Positions 18,656 through 28,265 are shown, counted from the first letter of the stretch. The stretch is DNA of 64,000 bases from Deltaproteobacteria bacterium (GCA_029262415.1 JAJCZL010000007.1:1-64000), one strand, 5' to 3'. Notes: generated by a model from the sequence alone, not told the origin. Numbers and translations: made by a program.

Positions 18656-18997
18656 TCATATCAACACGCCGTTGTGGGTGAGGAACGAGACGACGTTGCT
18701 CTTGAGCCGCCGCGCGGCCGTCCCGCGCAGGCCCGATGCGGCTACGAACTCGCCCAGTTTGCTCACGACCTCTTCACGGCGCTGCCGACTCGTGAAGCGC
18801 TCGCCGGTGGTTTTGCGGCGCAGGAAGCAGAACGCGACGAGTTGGTCGGGATCCTTGCCAACGGCCTGACAGAACGCATCGAGGGTCTCGAGCTTGTCGG
18901 GATCCTCGGCCAGCGGATCCCCGTTCCACTGTCGCTGCAGAGAATCGCCCCACGCCACGACGGATTCATAGCTTTGGATGGGCTTGGCGACGCCCAC
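18656..18997 (-). CDS. Conserved-looking hypothetical protein, 113 aa
   Basis: GTG start 4 bp after the stop of the nitroreductase gene, so probably the last gene of that operon. The protein is soluble and helical, with RRKTTGERF and a basic middle (SRQRREEVVSKL). It has no signal peptide, TM helix or recognisable catalytic motif. The spacing and lack of internal stops support a real gene. Function unknown. Confidence 0.6.
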   Translation of the reverse strand: MGVAKPIQSYESVVAWGDSLQRQWNGDPLAEDPDKLETLDAFCQAVGKDPDQLVAFCFLRRKTTGERFTSRQRREEVVSKLGEFVAASGLRGTAARRLKSNVVSFLTHNGVLI

Positions 18998-19001
18998 GCT
19001 C

Positions 19002-19784
19002 TTATTCCGGCAGCCCCAGCTTACGGCTCAACTCGCGAACCTCCTCTTTGCGTCCCGGAAGCGGGGCCGGGGCCTGCAGCATGTTGGCTGCTTGGAGTTC
19101 CTTGACGACTGTCTCGTCGCGCCGAAACGGCTTGCCCACGCGTCCCTCGAAATAGAGTTCTTCAAACGGAGGACGCGGACGTTGCCCGCCGGCCTCGCGC
19201 GACTCGAGCGGGTAGCCCACGTTCATCACGTAGTGGGGAATCCAGTCGTCGGGGACCGCAAAGGCTTCTTTGGCGGCCTCGGTGTTGAAGGCGGTCCAGC
19301 AGGCTCCCAGTCCTTCGTTGAAGGCCATCAGCAGCCCCTGCGTTGCGGCTCCGCCGTTGTCGAATGCGACGGGGATGGGATACTCGGGGCTCTCGCTGAG
19401 GGGCTTCAGGAGCTGCGGCCAGACAAACTCCTCGACGAAGCGGTAGCTCCAGCCGTGGCTGGGGTTCAGGGCGCCGACGTCGATGAGCTGCTTCGGTCTA
19501 GCACCGCGGTCGCGCTCGATAACCGAGAGGTCGGCATAGCAATAGATATGCACCGGCGCGAGTTCCTGGATCACACCGGCGACCGGGAGCTTGAGCGCCT
19601 CCATGGTCTCGGCCGGCACCTCGTCGCGATACACAACGATAGCGCGCAACCAGTGCGCGTTCATCGCGCACGAGGCTATACGCATAGCTTCGAGAATCTT
19701 CTGGATCTTGTCGCGCTCGACCGGCCGGTCGGGATCGAAGAAGCGAATCGAGCGGCGAATTCCTAGCACTTCAGTGAATTCCAT
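19002..19784 (-). CDS. Nitroreductase-family FMN oxidoreductase
   Basis: 260 aa. The N-terminal FMN-binding signature RRSIRFF (residues 10-16) and the late motif GLGACWTAF are typical of the nitroreductase fold, which normally forms FMN-containing homodimers using NAD(P)H. The segment between them is longer than in classical nitroreductases. It is the first of two genes with the 113-aa protein and lies in the same orientation as a CoA ligase and an acyl-CoA dehydrogenase. A second nitroreductase at 32923 also sits beside an acyl-CoA dehydrogenase. The substrate is unknown and need not be a nitro compound. Confidence 0.85.
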   Translation of the reverse strand: MEFTEVLGIRRSIRFFDPDRPVERDKIQKILEAMRIASCAMNAHWLRAIVVYRDEVPAETMEALKLPVAGVIQELAPVHIYCYADLSVIERDRGARPKQLIDVGALNPSHGWSYRFVEEFVWPQLLKPLSESPEYPIPVAFDNGGAATQGLLMAFNEGLGACWTAFNTEAAKEAFAVPDDWIPHYVMNVGYPLESREAGGQRPRPPFEELYFEGRVGKPFRRDETVVKELQAANMLQAPAPLPGRKEEVRELSRKLGLPE

Positions 19785-19812
19785 GGCGTATCTCCTGGCT
19801 GTCGTGGTCTAT

Positions 19813-20277
19813 TTACCACCCCTCGGCGAGCGCTACCATATGGAAGATGTCGGCGTTGCGCTGCTCGAAACGCCAGCGGTTTTCGACGCGGCGATAACGG
19901 TCTATGTAGCGACCGGCACCGACGATGGGAGCGCCGCTCGCGGCGTCGCGGGCTGTGAGTTCGAAGTAGCACTCGCCCGAGGCCCCGTCGCCTTCGACGA
20001 CGATGCGATGGTTATGCACTGTGTGGCTCATGTCGCGTAGCATGTTCGCGACGACACCCTTGAAGAAGGCGCGCACCTCTTCGCTTCCTTTCGATACAAA
20101 CGGCTCCAGGTCGCCGCTGCGCGTGCGGAAGTCGCAACCGGCGTCGTCGGTAAAGTGGAGGTCAACGAGATCGTCATAGCGGCCGTCATCGACCAAGAAG
20201 CAGTAGGTCGCCGTCAGCTCGCGGATATTCTCGCGGTCCTCGAGTCTCTGTAAGCGTCGCTCAATACTGTTGTCCAT
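19813..20277 (-). CDS. SnoaL-like / NTF2-fold protein
   Basis: 154 aa. The opening ENIRELTATYCFLVDDGRYD and the later GRYIDRYRRVENRWRFEQR are characteristic of the SnoaL-like NTF2 fold (ring hydroxylase beta-subunit-like family). Members act as small dehydratases, isomerases or cyclases with a conical cavity. It lies 39 bp downstream of the CoA-ligase gene and 28 bp upstream of the nitroreductase gene, so it is probably in the same transcript. The reaction cannot be told from sequence. Confidence 0.85.
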   Translation of the reverse strand: MDNSIERRLQRLEDRENIRELTATYCFLVDDGRYDDLVDLHFTDDAGCDFRTRSGDLEPFVSKGSEEVRAFFKGVVANMLRDMSHTVHNHRIVVEGDGASGECYFELTARDAASGAPIVGAGRYIDRYRRVENRWRFEQRNADIFHMVALAEGW

Positions 20278-20316
20278 GAGGATCCTCCTGCGGCGGCGGC
20301 TGTTGGCCGCGTCTCA

Positions 20317-21687
20317 TCAGTCTTCGTAAGCCTTCTCGAGCAGTTGGGTCTTCTTGGTCGCTCGCTCCAGGGTATCGGGATCCAGCCATGTGATCGCAGG
20401 GCGCACCTTGACGTCCTTGTGCATTTTCTCGCGGATCTCTTCTTCCAACTCCGGCAACTCGTGGTCGTGTAGGTCCCTTCCGCGCTCGACCTTGAGTTCG
20501 AGCGGCGGAACCACCCGCGGGGGACGCTCCTTGAGAACGATCCGGAACGCGCCGGTCACCCGCGGCACGAAGCCTTGGATGACGCCTTCGATGGCCGCCG
20601 GGTAGACCGGCACACCCTTCACCTTGAGCATGTCGTCGGCACGGCCGACGATCTTGTAGCGAAATCCGCTGCGCCCGCACGGGCATGGATCGGTGAAGAT
20701 CTGGTGGATATCGCCCAGCGTCACCCGCAAATTGAAAAAGAACAGCGCATGCTCGGGTTCGAGAGGAGTAACCACCGCCAATCCGCTGGCACCATGCTCG
20801 ATTGGAACCGGCTCTCTGGTCTCCGGGTCGACCAACTCGTAGTAGGCGAAGTCGTCGGCGAGCCAGTGCATGCCTTGATACACCGGGTGATCGCACGAAG
20901 CGCCGATGCCGGCCCCGAGATCGAAGACCCGGGCCCCGTATTCCTGCTCGAGGCGTTGGCGTACTTCAGGTATTCCGGCTCCCGGCTCGGCTCCGCAAGC
21001 GAGGATCTTAATCCCCAGGCTCGCTACCGGCTCACCGAGAACTTCGCGGGCGCGCTCGATCAAATGCAGTGCCAACGATGGGGTTCCCGTGAAGACGTTG
21101 ACCTTGAAGAGCCTCATCAGTTGGAGGATACGCTCGGTACCGGCTTCGGCACCGATCGGGACCAGGGTGACGCCGGGATAGTTCAGGTACCAAAGCAGAT
21201 TCGGCGTGCCGGCTGCATGCATGCTGAGACCGAAACAGACGCCGATACGATCGCCCGGCCGGATGCCCATGCGCCACGACCCGCGCGCCATTATGTCGAC
21301 CTGGCGCTCGACGCCCTTGCGAAAGAACGGGTACGGCGTTGGAATTCCGGTAGTACCCGAGGTGGTCGTCAGCAGGTAGAGGTCTTCGAAGCGCTCCTTG
21401 CCGAACAGTGCACCAAAGACCTTGTCGAGGTCGGAGCCCATCTCTTCGACGAGTTCGCGGACCTCGGGCTGTCCGGCATGCGAAATCGCGCGCGCGAAAT
21501 CATCGAAAGAGCGGATGTCGTCGGGCCCGACACCGGCCTTGTCCATGCGCTGCCTGTCGAACGGAACCTTTTCATAACAGTAGCGAATCGCCTGTTGCAG
21601 CTTCTCCCACTGTAACTCGCGGATCTCGGGGGTGTTCAGCCGAGGTTCGATCTCCATGTCCCAGTAGGGTCGCTCTGCGGTTTCCAT
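20317..21687 (-). CDS. Phenylacetate-CoA-ligase-like AMP-forming CoA ligase
   Basis: 456 aa from the ATG at 21687. The frame stays open upstream into the next gene, but GAGG just before 21687 and the family length fix this start. Motifs: TTTSGTTGIPTPYPF (P-loop-like AMP binding, about residues 95-110), CGAEPGAG, and the C-terminal GRADDMLKVKGVPVYP with the hinge and catalytic-lysine region typical of PaaK-type ligases. It should activate a carboxylic acid (aromatic or similar) with ATP and CoA. The gene for an acyl-CoA dehydrogenase ends 32 bp upstream, which suggests activation followed by dehydrogenation. Confidence 0.88.
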   Translation of the reverse strand: METAERPYWDMEIEPRLNTPEIRELQWEKLQQAIRYCYEKVPFDRQRMDKAGVGPDDIRSFDDFARAISHAGQPEVRELVEEMGSDLDKVFGALFGKERFEDLYLLTTTSGTTGIPTPYPFFRKGVERQVDIMARGSWRMGIRPGDRIGVCFGLSMHAAGTPNLLWYLNYPGVTLVPIGAEAGTERILQLMRLFKVNVFTGTPSLALHLIERAREVLGEPVASLGIKILACGAEPGAGIPEVRQRLEQEYGARVFDLGAGIGASCDHPVYQGMHWLADDFAYYELVDPETREPVPIEHGASGLAVVTPLEPEHALFFFNLRVTLGDIHQIFTDPCPCGRSGFRYKIVGRADDMLKVKGVPVYPAAIEGVIQGFVPRVTGAFRIVLKERPPRVVPPLELKVERGRDLHDHELPELEEEIREKMHKDVKVRPAITWLDPDTLERATKKTQLLEKAYED

Positions 21688-21719
21688 TGTCAGTCGCCTC
21701 GTTGCGGTCGCTTCGCGCT

Positions 21720-22949
21720 CTAGAGCAGCGATGCGCCGATCTGCGACAGCATGGCGTTTTCGCCGTCGGCGATCGTGAACGCCGTCGCGTCGCGTAGGAA
21801 CATCTCGACAGGGTATTCCTTGGTCATGCCGTTGCCACCGTGCAGTTGCACGGCCAGCGTGGCCACCTCCAGCGCGGCGTTTGTGCAAAACACCTTGGCC
21901 GCGATCGAGTGTTCGAGTGGCGCGGGCTCGCCGTTGCCGAGCCGGGTCATGTTGTGCACGTACGCGCCGCGCGAGAGTGAGCGCGACGCCTGGACGAGTG
22001 AGAACATATGAAACAGCCGCGCGCGTACCGATTGGTGCTCGAAGATCGGCTTGCCGCCCTGAACGCGCTCCTTGGTGTAGGCAAGAGCGCACTCGTAAGC
22101 CGCTCTTGCAAGCCCACTAGCCACGCAACTCACGCCCGCGTTGAACGCGGTCAGGTGCGCTTCGAGGTGGGCTGCATACTCATCGGGGCCGACGATCAAC
22201 CAGCGGTGCGGTAGGCGTACGTCTTCGAAGAACAGCTCGCCTTGCGGAAGCGAGCGGATGCCGTGCTTGTCGAGCGGCCGGCCACGCGAAACGCCGGGTA
22301 GATCCAGCGGCAACAAGAAGACACCGCTGCGAGCGAAGTCGGCCTCTCCTTCGAACTGGACGTTGACCATGGCGTGGGTGGCGATCGGGGCGTTCGAGAC
22401 CCAGGCGGACTTCTGCCCGTTGAGGATCCAGTCATCGCCGTCGCGACGCGCCACCAGCTGCCCGCGGGCGGGTGTGCGCAACTCGGGACGCATCGCGGTG
22501 AGTGTGTCCGAGCCGTGGTCGGGCTCGGTGATTGCCCAACAGCCGCAAATCGAAGAGTCGCCGGCGGCGTAGAAGGGCATGGTGAACTCATCGATCGCCT
22601 CGGCGTTGCCGAGGGCGAGTGCGACGTCGGCATGGTTTGACGACAGGAAAATGACTGCCGCGACACCGACGTTGCCCCACGAGAGCTCCTCGAGCAGCAG
22701 ATGGCGTGTCACGGGGTCGAGCCCGAGTCCGCCGAGTTCCGGTGGCGCGAGCATGCGGTTGTAGCCGAGCGCGCAGGCTTGCCCAAAGACCTCGTGGAGC
22801 GGAGAGGCCGGGGCGACGACCTCGTCGGCTGTCATGCGGTCGAGTTGGATGCCGACCGGCCGCAGCACTTCGGCCGCGAAGGTGTGGGCGGCCTGCTGCA
22901 GCTCACGTTGCTCGTCGCTGATTGTGAGATCGTAGTCGAGATAGCTCAT
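21720..22949 (-). CDS. Acyl-CoA dehydrogenase family protein (first paralog)
   Basis: 409 aa from the ATG at 22949, preceded by GAGGA; a GTG one codon earlier is possible. The ACAD fold is clear: CWAITEPDHGSD (FAD contact), LNGQKSAWVSNAP, and LHGGNGMTKEYPVEMFLRDA near the C-terminus. Where medium-chain enzymes carry the catalytic Glu in IYEGT, this protein reads IADGEN, so Asp appears to replace Glu. It resembles the paralog at 31641, which has IEDGEN. It is probably co-transcribed with the CoA ligase. It may use another base or a different chemistry. Confidence 0.88.
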   Translation of the reverse strand: MSYLDYDLTISDEQRELQQAAHTFAAEVLRPVGIQLDRMTADEVVAPASPLHEVFGQACALGYNRMLAPPELGGLGLDPVTRHLLLEELSWGNVGVAAVIFLSSNHADVALALGNAEAIDEFTMPFYAAGDSSICGCWAITEPDHGSDTLTAMRPELRTPARGQLVARRDGDDWILNGQKSAWVSNAPIATHAMVNVQFEGEADFARSGVFLLPLDLPGVSRGRPLDKHGIRSLPQGELFFEDVRLPHRWLIVGPDEYAAHLEAHLTAFNAGVSCVASGLARAAYECALAYTKERVQGGKPIFEHQSVRARLFHMFSLVQASRSLSRGAYVHNMTRLGNGEPAPLEHSIAAKVFCTNAALEVATLAVQLHGGNGMTKEYPVEMFLRDATAFTIADGENAMLSQIGASLL

Positions 22950-23072
22950 CACGTTTCCTCAGGTCGAGCGCGACCGAAACGGGCCGCGGCCCGCGCCCGT
23001 CCGGGGCGCTGTCTGATTGCGGGTACTGTATCATTGCGTAACACAACCGAACCGGCCCTCGCTCAACCCGTG

Positions 23073-24797
23073 TCAGTACAGCGAGTGTCCGTACCAGGTT
23101 GCGAACTCCGCCCAGTTGGGCGCCTCGAAAGCGTTGACCTCGGGATCGACCGCAACTTGCACGACAGCGGTGCGCCCGCTGTCAAAAGCGCGTTGCACCG
23201 CCGGCGCGACATCCTCGGTACGGTCGACGTATTGCCCGTAGGCTCCGTAACCTTCGGCGATCTTGTCGAAGCGCACCTCGCCCCAGCGTGCCTCGACATC
23301 GCGGTCGGCTCCGAATGCCATGTGAAATCCCGGACGCTCCATGCCCCAGGCTGCGTCGTAGTTGACGATGCACACGATCGGCAGTTGCTTGCGCACCGCA
23401 GTTTCCAGTTCCGAGATGTGAAACTGAAAGGCGGAATCGCCGGTGATGAGGCAAACGCGGCGTGAGTTGCCGACTGCGAGCTGGGCACCGATCGCGTAGG
23501 GCAGACCGGCACCCAAGTGGCCGAACTTCGAGGTCCACAGATAATCGCGCGAGCGCATCTCATGATACGCGAGTTCCCACAGCGAGGTGCATCCCCCGTC
23601 GCGCACAATCACCGTGTCGTCGGGCAGCACGCGGGTCGCATCGCGGATCATGCGGCCCGGGTGTATCGGGTAGGTATCGGGCGCCGCTTCGAAAAGCGCG
23701 CGGCGCAACTCGTCCAGTTCGGCACGCCAAGCGGTAAGTTGCGGGAGTTCCCGGCGCGCCGGACGTTGCGCCAGTGCCGCGTCGAGTTGCGGCACCACGT
23801 CGCGCAGATCGCCGACCAGCGCGACATTCACCGGCCGGTTTACGCCGACGTTGTTGATGTCGCGCTCGATGTAGATCCACTTGCGCCGGGTGTTGCCTTG
23901 CGCCCAGTGGTGATCCGACCCGTACTGCACAGTCTCGCCGACGCTGGTGCCGACGGCCAACACCACGTCGGCCGCCGCGATGGCCGCATTGGCAGGTGGC
24001 GATGAGTACACCAGCACCTGCGGGTCGGTTTCGGGCAGGGCACCGCGCCCACCGTAGGTCGGCAGCACCGGGCATTTCAAGCGGCGCGCGAGGGCTGCGA
24101 CCACATCATGCCCGCGCGAGGTGTGCACGGCGGTACCGATGAGCATGATGGGACATTCGGCACCGACCAGGAGGTCGGCCGCCGCTTCGACGGCCTCGGT
24201 GCTCGCCGGTTGGTGCACCACGCGGTAGTGCGCGGGCTCAGGTGCGGGAGGAAACGGCATCGACACCAGCGCATGATCCTCGGGCAGCTCGACGTACACC
24301 GGCCCCGGCGTGCCGCTGGTGGCGTGGCGGAATGCCTCGTGCATCACGTCGTCGACCTGCTCGGGAAACTCGATGATGCCGACGTATTTCATCGCCGGCC
24401 GGAAAAACTCCGGCTGATGGGTGTACTGAAACTGGCTACGGCGCACCCGTGAGTCGTAACGCCGTGCGCGCTGTCCGCCGATGAAGATCACCGGGATGTT
24501 CTCCTTCGACGCACACACTGCGGCCGGTAAAAGATTGGCGACGCCCGGCCCTTCGTTACCGCAGACTACCGCGGGCCGACCGGTCATCCGCGACATGGCG
24601 TCGGCCATGAATGCTCCTGCCGATTCGTGATGTGGCGCCACCACCTCGAAGCCCTTGTCTTTTGCATAGCGATGCAGGTGCTGGATGAGCGGGTCGGGGA
24701 TGCCGAAGATCGTGCGGATCCCCTCGGCCTCCAGCAGATCTACGATTCGTTGCGGGACAGTGGTTTGGTTTTGGGGTGTCGAGTCGTTGGTGGTCAT
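23073..24797 (-). CDS. ThDP-dependent enzyme, acetolactate-synthase/decarboxylase superfamily
   Basis: 574 aa from the ATG at 24797, with GGAG 8 bp upstream. Three domains: Pyr domain with the cofactor-activating Glu in HHESAGAF; a middle domain (MLIGTAVHTS); PP domain with GDSAFQFHISELETAV to IVNYDAAWGM. The first Gly-Asp pair reads GDS rather than GDG, and Asn-Tyr-Asp replaces the usual end of the motif. Relatives include acetolactate synthase, benzoylformate decarboxylase and oxalyl-CoA decarboxylase. It is divergent from the dehydrogenase E1alpha gene, so it may supply or consume an alpha-keto or acyloin substrate of that complex. Exact substrate unknown. Confidence 0.85.
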   Translation of the reverse strand: MTTNDSTPQNQTTVPQRIVDLLEAEGIRTIFGIPDPLIQHLHRYAKDKGFEVVAPHHESAGAFMADAMSRMTGRPAVVCGNEGPGVANLLPAAVCASKENIPVIFIGGQRARRYDSRVRRSQFQYTHQPEFFRPAMKYVGIIEFPEQVDDVMHEAFRHATSGTPGPVYVELPEDHALVSMPFPPAPEPAHYRVVHQPASTEAVEAAADLLVGAECPIMLIGTAVHTSRGHDVVAALARRLKCPVLPTYGGRGALPETDPQVLVYSSPPANAAIAAADVVLAVGTSVGETVQYGSDHHWAQGNTRRKWIYIERDINNVGVNRPVNVALVGDLRDVVPQLDAALAQRPARRELPQLTAWRAELDELRRALFEAAPDTYPIHPGRMIRDATRVLPDDTVIVRDGGCTSLWELAYHEMRSRDYLWTSKFGHLGAGLPYAIGAQLAVGNSRRVCLITGDSAFQFHISELETAVRKQLPIVCIVNYDAAWGMERPGFHMAFGADRDVEARWGEVRFDKIAEGYGAYGQYVDRTEDVAPAVQRAFDSGRTAVVQVAVDPEVNAFEAPNWAEFATWYGHSLY

Positions 24798-24939
24798 GAT
24801 TGGTTCTCCGGTGACTCCTTCAAAGCGTCGCGCAGCACACTTCATCCATCCTGCGATGGGTTGCGTCAAGCGCTTGCGCACCGCACCGTTTGTGGGGTGG
24901 GCTCTTTTCTCAGCAGCGGGTTCGGTCAATAACCCGGGT

Positions 24940-25908
24940 ATGAAGCTCACAAAAGAGCAGCTCCTGGTCAACTACCGCAAGATGCGCATGATCCGTTCGT
25001 TTGAGGAGAAGCTCAACGAACTCGTAAACAGCGGCCGGTTGGGCGGGTTTCTTCACCTTTCGATCGGGCAAGAAGCGGTTGCCGCGGGCGTATGTGCCCA
25101 CCTGAGCGAACGCGACTACGTCTCGACCACACACCGGGGCCACGGCCACTGCATCGCCAAGGGGGTTCGCGTCAAGGGGATGATGGCCGAGTTGTTCGGG
25201 CGCAGCACGGGTTTGTGCAAGGGCAAAGGCGGTTCCATGCACATTGCCGACATGGACCAAGGCATGCTCGGTGCCAACGGGATTGTCGGTGCGGGCATAC
25301 CTTTGGCTACCGGCGCGGCACTCACCTGCAAGTTGAAAAAGACCGGCGGCGTTGCAGTCGCGTTCTTCGGAGACGGTGCGAGCAATCAGGGACAGTTTCA
25401 CGAAGCTCTCAACATGGCATCCAACTGGAAGCTGCCCGCGCTCTACGTCGTCGAGAACAACGGCTGGGGCGAATTCACGCCGACCGAGTTCGTGGTGCCG
25501 GTACGCGATATAGCGGTACGCGCCGACAGTTACGCGATGCGCAGTGCGATCGCCGACGGCAACGACTTTTTCGACGTCTACGAGAAGGCCGGCGAGGCGA
25601 TCGCGGCGGCACGTGCGGGCGAGGGGCCAACGCTTCTGGAGTGCAAGACCTATCGTTACATGGGGCACTATGTCGGTGATCCTCTTGCGTATCGTCCCCC
25701 CGGTGAGGTTGATCGTTGGAAGAACGAACACGATGCACTCACTGGTTTCGAGTCCAGGGTGAAGGCCGACGGCGTCATCGAAGATATGGAACTGCGTCGC
25801 ATAGACGAGGAGGTCGTAGAGGAACTCTCAGCCGCCGTCGCCGATGCCGAAAACGATCCGGTTCCCGCGGTCGAGGCGTTGTACGAAGACGTCTACGCTA
25901 AGGAGTAG
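24940..25908 (+). CDS. acoA: 2-oxoacid/acetoin dehydrogenase E1 component, alpha subunit
   Basis: 322 aa from the ATG at 24940; the frame extends upstream but the family start is at MKLTKEQLL. The ThDP motif is intact: GDGASNQGQFHEALNMA, with VVENNGWGEFTP. Other family marks are STTHRGHGHCIAKG and GKGGSMHI. The protein is the size of acetoin-dehydrogenase alpha rather than eukaryotic-type E1. It pairs with the beta subunit 4 bp downstream, whose ribosome binding site lies in its last codons. The acoA name rests on the AcoC-like E2 in the operon and should be treated as tentative. Confidence 0.85.
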   Translation: MKLTKEQLLVNYRKMRMIRSFEEKLNELVNSGRLGGFLHLSIGQEAVAAGVCAHLSERDYVSTTHRGHGHCIAKGVRVKGMMAELFGRSTGLCKGKGGSMHIADMDQGMLGANGIVGAGIPLATGAALTCKLKKTGGVAVAFFGDGASNQGQFHEALNMASNWKLPALYVVENNGWGEFTPTEFVVPVRDIAVRADSYAMRSAIADGNDFFDVYEKAGEAIAAARAGEGPTLLECKTYRYMGHYVGDPLAYRPPGEVDRWKNEHDALTGFESRVKADGVIEDMELRRIDEEVVEELSAAVADAENDPVPAVEALYEDVYAKE

Positions 25909-25912
25909 GGAG

Positions 25913-26920
25913 ATGGCCAGAGAGATTCCGACGGCGTTGGCGATCAACGAAGCCTTGGCGATTGCGATGGCTAGTGACCCCGACGTCATTTTGATGGGTG
26001 AGGATGTCGCGGGCGGCGGCCGTCGCGAGGCCGAGGGCACCGAGGAAGCCGGCGGCATCATGGGCATTACCCGAGGCCTGATGACCCGCTTCGGCCCGCA
26101 GCGTGTTTTGGATACGCCGATCAGCGAAATGGGCCTGTTGGGAACCGCAGTCGGTGCGGCCTTGACCGGTATGCGGCCGGTGGCCGAACTGATGTTCATC
26201 GATTTTCTCGGGGTGTGCCTCGACCCGCTGCTAAATCAGGCCGCCAAGCTCCGCTATATGTTTGGCGGAAAGGCGTGCGTACCGCTCACCGTCCGTACGG
26301 TCACAGGCGCCGGCATGCAGTCGGCCGCGCAACATTCACAGTCGCTGTATTGGATCACTGCGGGAATTCCCGGGCTCAAAACCGTGATTCCATCCAACGC
26401 CTACGACGCCAAAGGCTTGCTGCTCGCCGCCATTCGTGACGACGACCCCGTCATTTTCTGTGAACCGAAAGGAATTCTCTTCGATTCGTCCGATGTACCC
26501 GAGGAAGACTATGTAATCCCGATCGGCAAGGCGGCGATCGCGCGCGAGGGCAAGGATGTGACGCTTGTCGGCATGGGTGCGACCGTGAAGATGGCACTCC
26601 AAGCCGCCGACAAACTCGCAGCCGATGGAATCGATGCCGAGGTGCTCGATCTTCGTAGCCTTGCGCCTTTAGACGAGGCGGCCATCCTCGCCTCGCTCGA
26701 GAAAACCGGACGCCTCGTCGTGGTCGATGAGGCCACACCACGATGCGGAATCGCCAGCGACGTGGCGGCTCTGTGCGTGGATCGCGGTTTCGATTTTTTG
26801 GACGCGCCGGTCAAGCGCGTAACCGCACCGCACACGCCGGTTCCTTTCAGTAGTCTGTTGGAATCGGCCTATATGCCTTCGGCCGACAAGATTGTTGCGG
26901 CGGTCCGCAAGTTGGGATGA
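25913..26920 (+). CDS. acoB: 2-oxoacid/acetoin dehydrogenase E1 component, beta subunit
   Basis: 335 aa from the ATG at 25913, preceded by AGGAG (25901-25905) inside the end of the alpha gene. Family marks: LMGEDVAGGGR, DTPISEMGLLGTAVG, QSAAQHSQSLYW and the C-terminal transketolase-like part DLRSLAPLDEAAI. It should form an alpha2beta2 E1 with the preceding protein and reductively acylate the lipoyl domain encoded by the next gene. The substrate class (acetoin-like diketone former or branched 2-oxoacid) is not fixed by sequence. Confidence 0.9.
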   Translation: MAREIPTALAINEALAIAMASDPDVILMGEDVAGGGRREAEGTEEAGGIMGITRGLMTRFGPQRVLDTPISEMGLLGTAVGAALTGMRPVAELMFIDFLGVCLDPLLNQAAKLRYMFGGKACVPLTVRTVTGAGMQSAAQHSQSLYWITAGIPGLKTVIPSNAYDAKGLLLAAIRDDDPVIFCEPKGILFDSSDVPEEDYVIPIGKAAIAREGKDVTLVGMGATVKMALQAADKLAADGIDAEVLDLRSLAPLDEAAILASLEKTGRLVVVDEATPRCGIASDVAALCVDRGFDFLDAPVKRVTAPHTPVPFSSLLESAYMPSADKIVAAVRKLG

Positions 26921-26963
26921 ATAGCGAACGCCGGCAGCGCTGCGACGTGGGCAGGTGAGGGCG

Positions 26964-28265
26964 ATGGCATCGGCCACCGCGATTCGCATGCCGAAGTTCG
27001 GCATGACGATGAAAGAAGGCACGGTCATCGAATGGACGGTACCTATCGGGGGCCGCCTCGAGCGTGGCGGCACCGTCGTCATCGTTGAATCCGAAAAAGC
27101 CGAGATCGAGGTCGAGTCACCGGCCGCCGGAATTCTTCGCCATGTCTACGTAGAACCCGGCGAGACGGTCGATTGCGGCACCTTGCTTGCGGCGTTGACC
27201 GAGACCGCCGAGGAGGACTTCGACTCCGCAACCTTCGCTCGTGAACAAGATCAATCGGCAGATGCATCCGCCTCTAGCGTCGAGGACGACTCCTCTTCGG
27301 TGCCCGCACCGCGCGACGCCGGTGTCGCGACCGTCGCTGAGAACAGGCCGAGAAAAGCGGTAGCACCGGCTGCGCGCGCGCTCGCGCGCGAACTCGGCGT
27401 TGACCTGCAAGCGGTCGCCGGCAGCGGACCCGGCGGCCGCGTAACCCGCGCCGACGTTCAAGCACGGGCCGATGCCCGGGCCGGGCTGCTCAGCGTGGCC
27501 GAAGCTGTGGCATTAGAGGTCCCGACCGCAGGTGACGGCGATCCCGTACTGCTGTTGCCGGGCTTCGGTTGCGACGTTTCCGCCTATGCGCGCCAAACCC
27601 CGGTGCTCGCGCAGCGCTACCGTGTGTTGGGGATGAATCCGCGCGGCGTGGGTTTGTCTGATGCGCCCGAGACAGACGCTTACGGTCCCGCCGCGGTAGC
27701 CGCTGATGCGGCGGCTCTCTTGCAAGAGCCGGCTCACATCATCGGTGCGAGTATGGGCGCGGCGGCGGCCGTCGAACTGGCAATAGAACATCCCCATCTG
27801 GTGCGCTCGCTTACTTTGATTACGCCGGCCTTGCGGGCGACACCGCGGCTGCGCGCGGTTCTGCAAGCCTGGTGCACGGTGGCGGCGGCGGGACCGGAAG
27901 TATTGGCGAGCGCCTTGCTCCCGTGGTTGTTCTCCGATGCCACGCTCGGTGACGAGCGCACGCGTGAGCGCAACCGGCGCGGCTTGGTTGCGATCCTTTC
28001 TCGAACCCGTGCGGAAGTGCTGGTTCGCTATGCTGCAGGCTTCGATGTGTGGGCGGGTAGCCGCGACGAGGATCTCGCGTCGTTGAATATTCCGACCCTG
28101 GTGTTGGTCGCTGACGCGGATTTGTTGATCCCAGACGCCACGCCCGCGACCGCTGCGATTGCGGGCGCCACGGTGATAGTCGTGCCCGGAAGCGGGCACG
28201 CGCTAGCTCTCGAAGCTCCTGATGTCGTCAACGAGTCGATCCTCGCTCACCTGGCCTCGCGGTGA
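26964..28265 (+). CDS. acoC: Hybrid E2-like protein: lipoyl domain, E3-binding domain and alpha/beta hydrolase
   Basis: About 433 aa; the ATG at 26964 has AGGTGAGG upstream, and a GTG at 26955 is possible. Counting from the GTG: biotinyl/lipoyl domain 8-85 with lipoyl Lys48 in VESEKAEIEV; acidic linker; peripheral-subunit-binding domain about 133-172 (PAARALARELGVDL, GSGPGGRVTRAD); alpha/beta hydrolase 185-433 with nucleophile Ser266 in GASMGA and a late His in GSGHAL. The usual 2-oxoacid acyltransferase core is absent. This matches AcoC of acetoin dehydrogenase systems, where a hydrolase-fold domain replaces the core; the added E3-binding domain is less usual. E3 (lipoamide dehydrogenase) must come from elsewhere. 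Confidence 0.85.
   Translation: MASATAIRMPKFGMTMKEGTVIEWTVPIGGRLERGGTVVIVESEKAEIEVESPAAGILRHVYVEPGETVDCGTLLAALTETAEEDFDSATFAREQDQSADASASSVEDDSSSVPAPRDAGVATVAENRPRKAVAPAARALARELGVDLQAVAGSGPGGRVTRADVQARADARAGLLSVAEAVALEVPTAGDGDPVLLLPGFGCDVSAYARQTPVLAQRYRVLGMNPRGVGLSDAPETDAYGPAAVAADAAALLQEPAHIIGASMGAAAAVELAIEHPHLVRSLTLITPALRATPRLRAVLQAWCTVAAAGPEVLASALLPWLFSDATLGDERTRERNRRGLVAILSRTRAEVLVRYAAGFDVWAGSRDEDLASLNIPTLVLVADADLLIPDATPATAAIAGATVIVVPGSGHALALEAPDVVNESILAHLASR

Noticed and set aside
20261-20896. 211-residue minus-strand frame overlapping the CoA-ligase gene
   Set aside because: It is the same DNA as the CoA ligase in another frame, Arg-rich and without motifs.
21688-22092. N-terminal extension of the CoA ligase
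   Set aside because: The extra 135 residues lie inside the acyl-CoA dehydrogenase gene, are Arg-rich and precede a well-placed ATG with a ribosome binding site.
24685-24939. N-terminal extension of the E1 alpha subunit
   Set aside because: It overlaps the divergent ThDP-enzyme gene start and has no homology-like features. The family begins at MKLTKEQLL.
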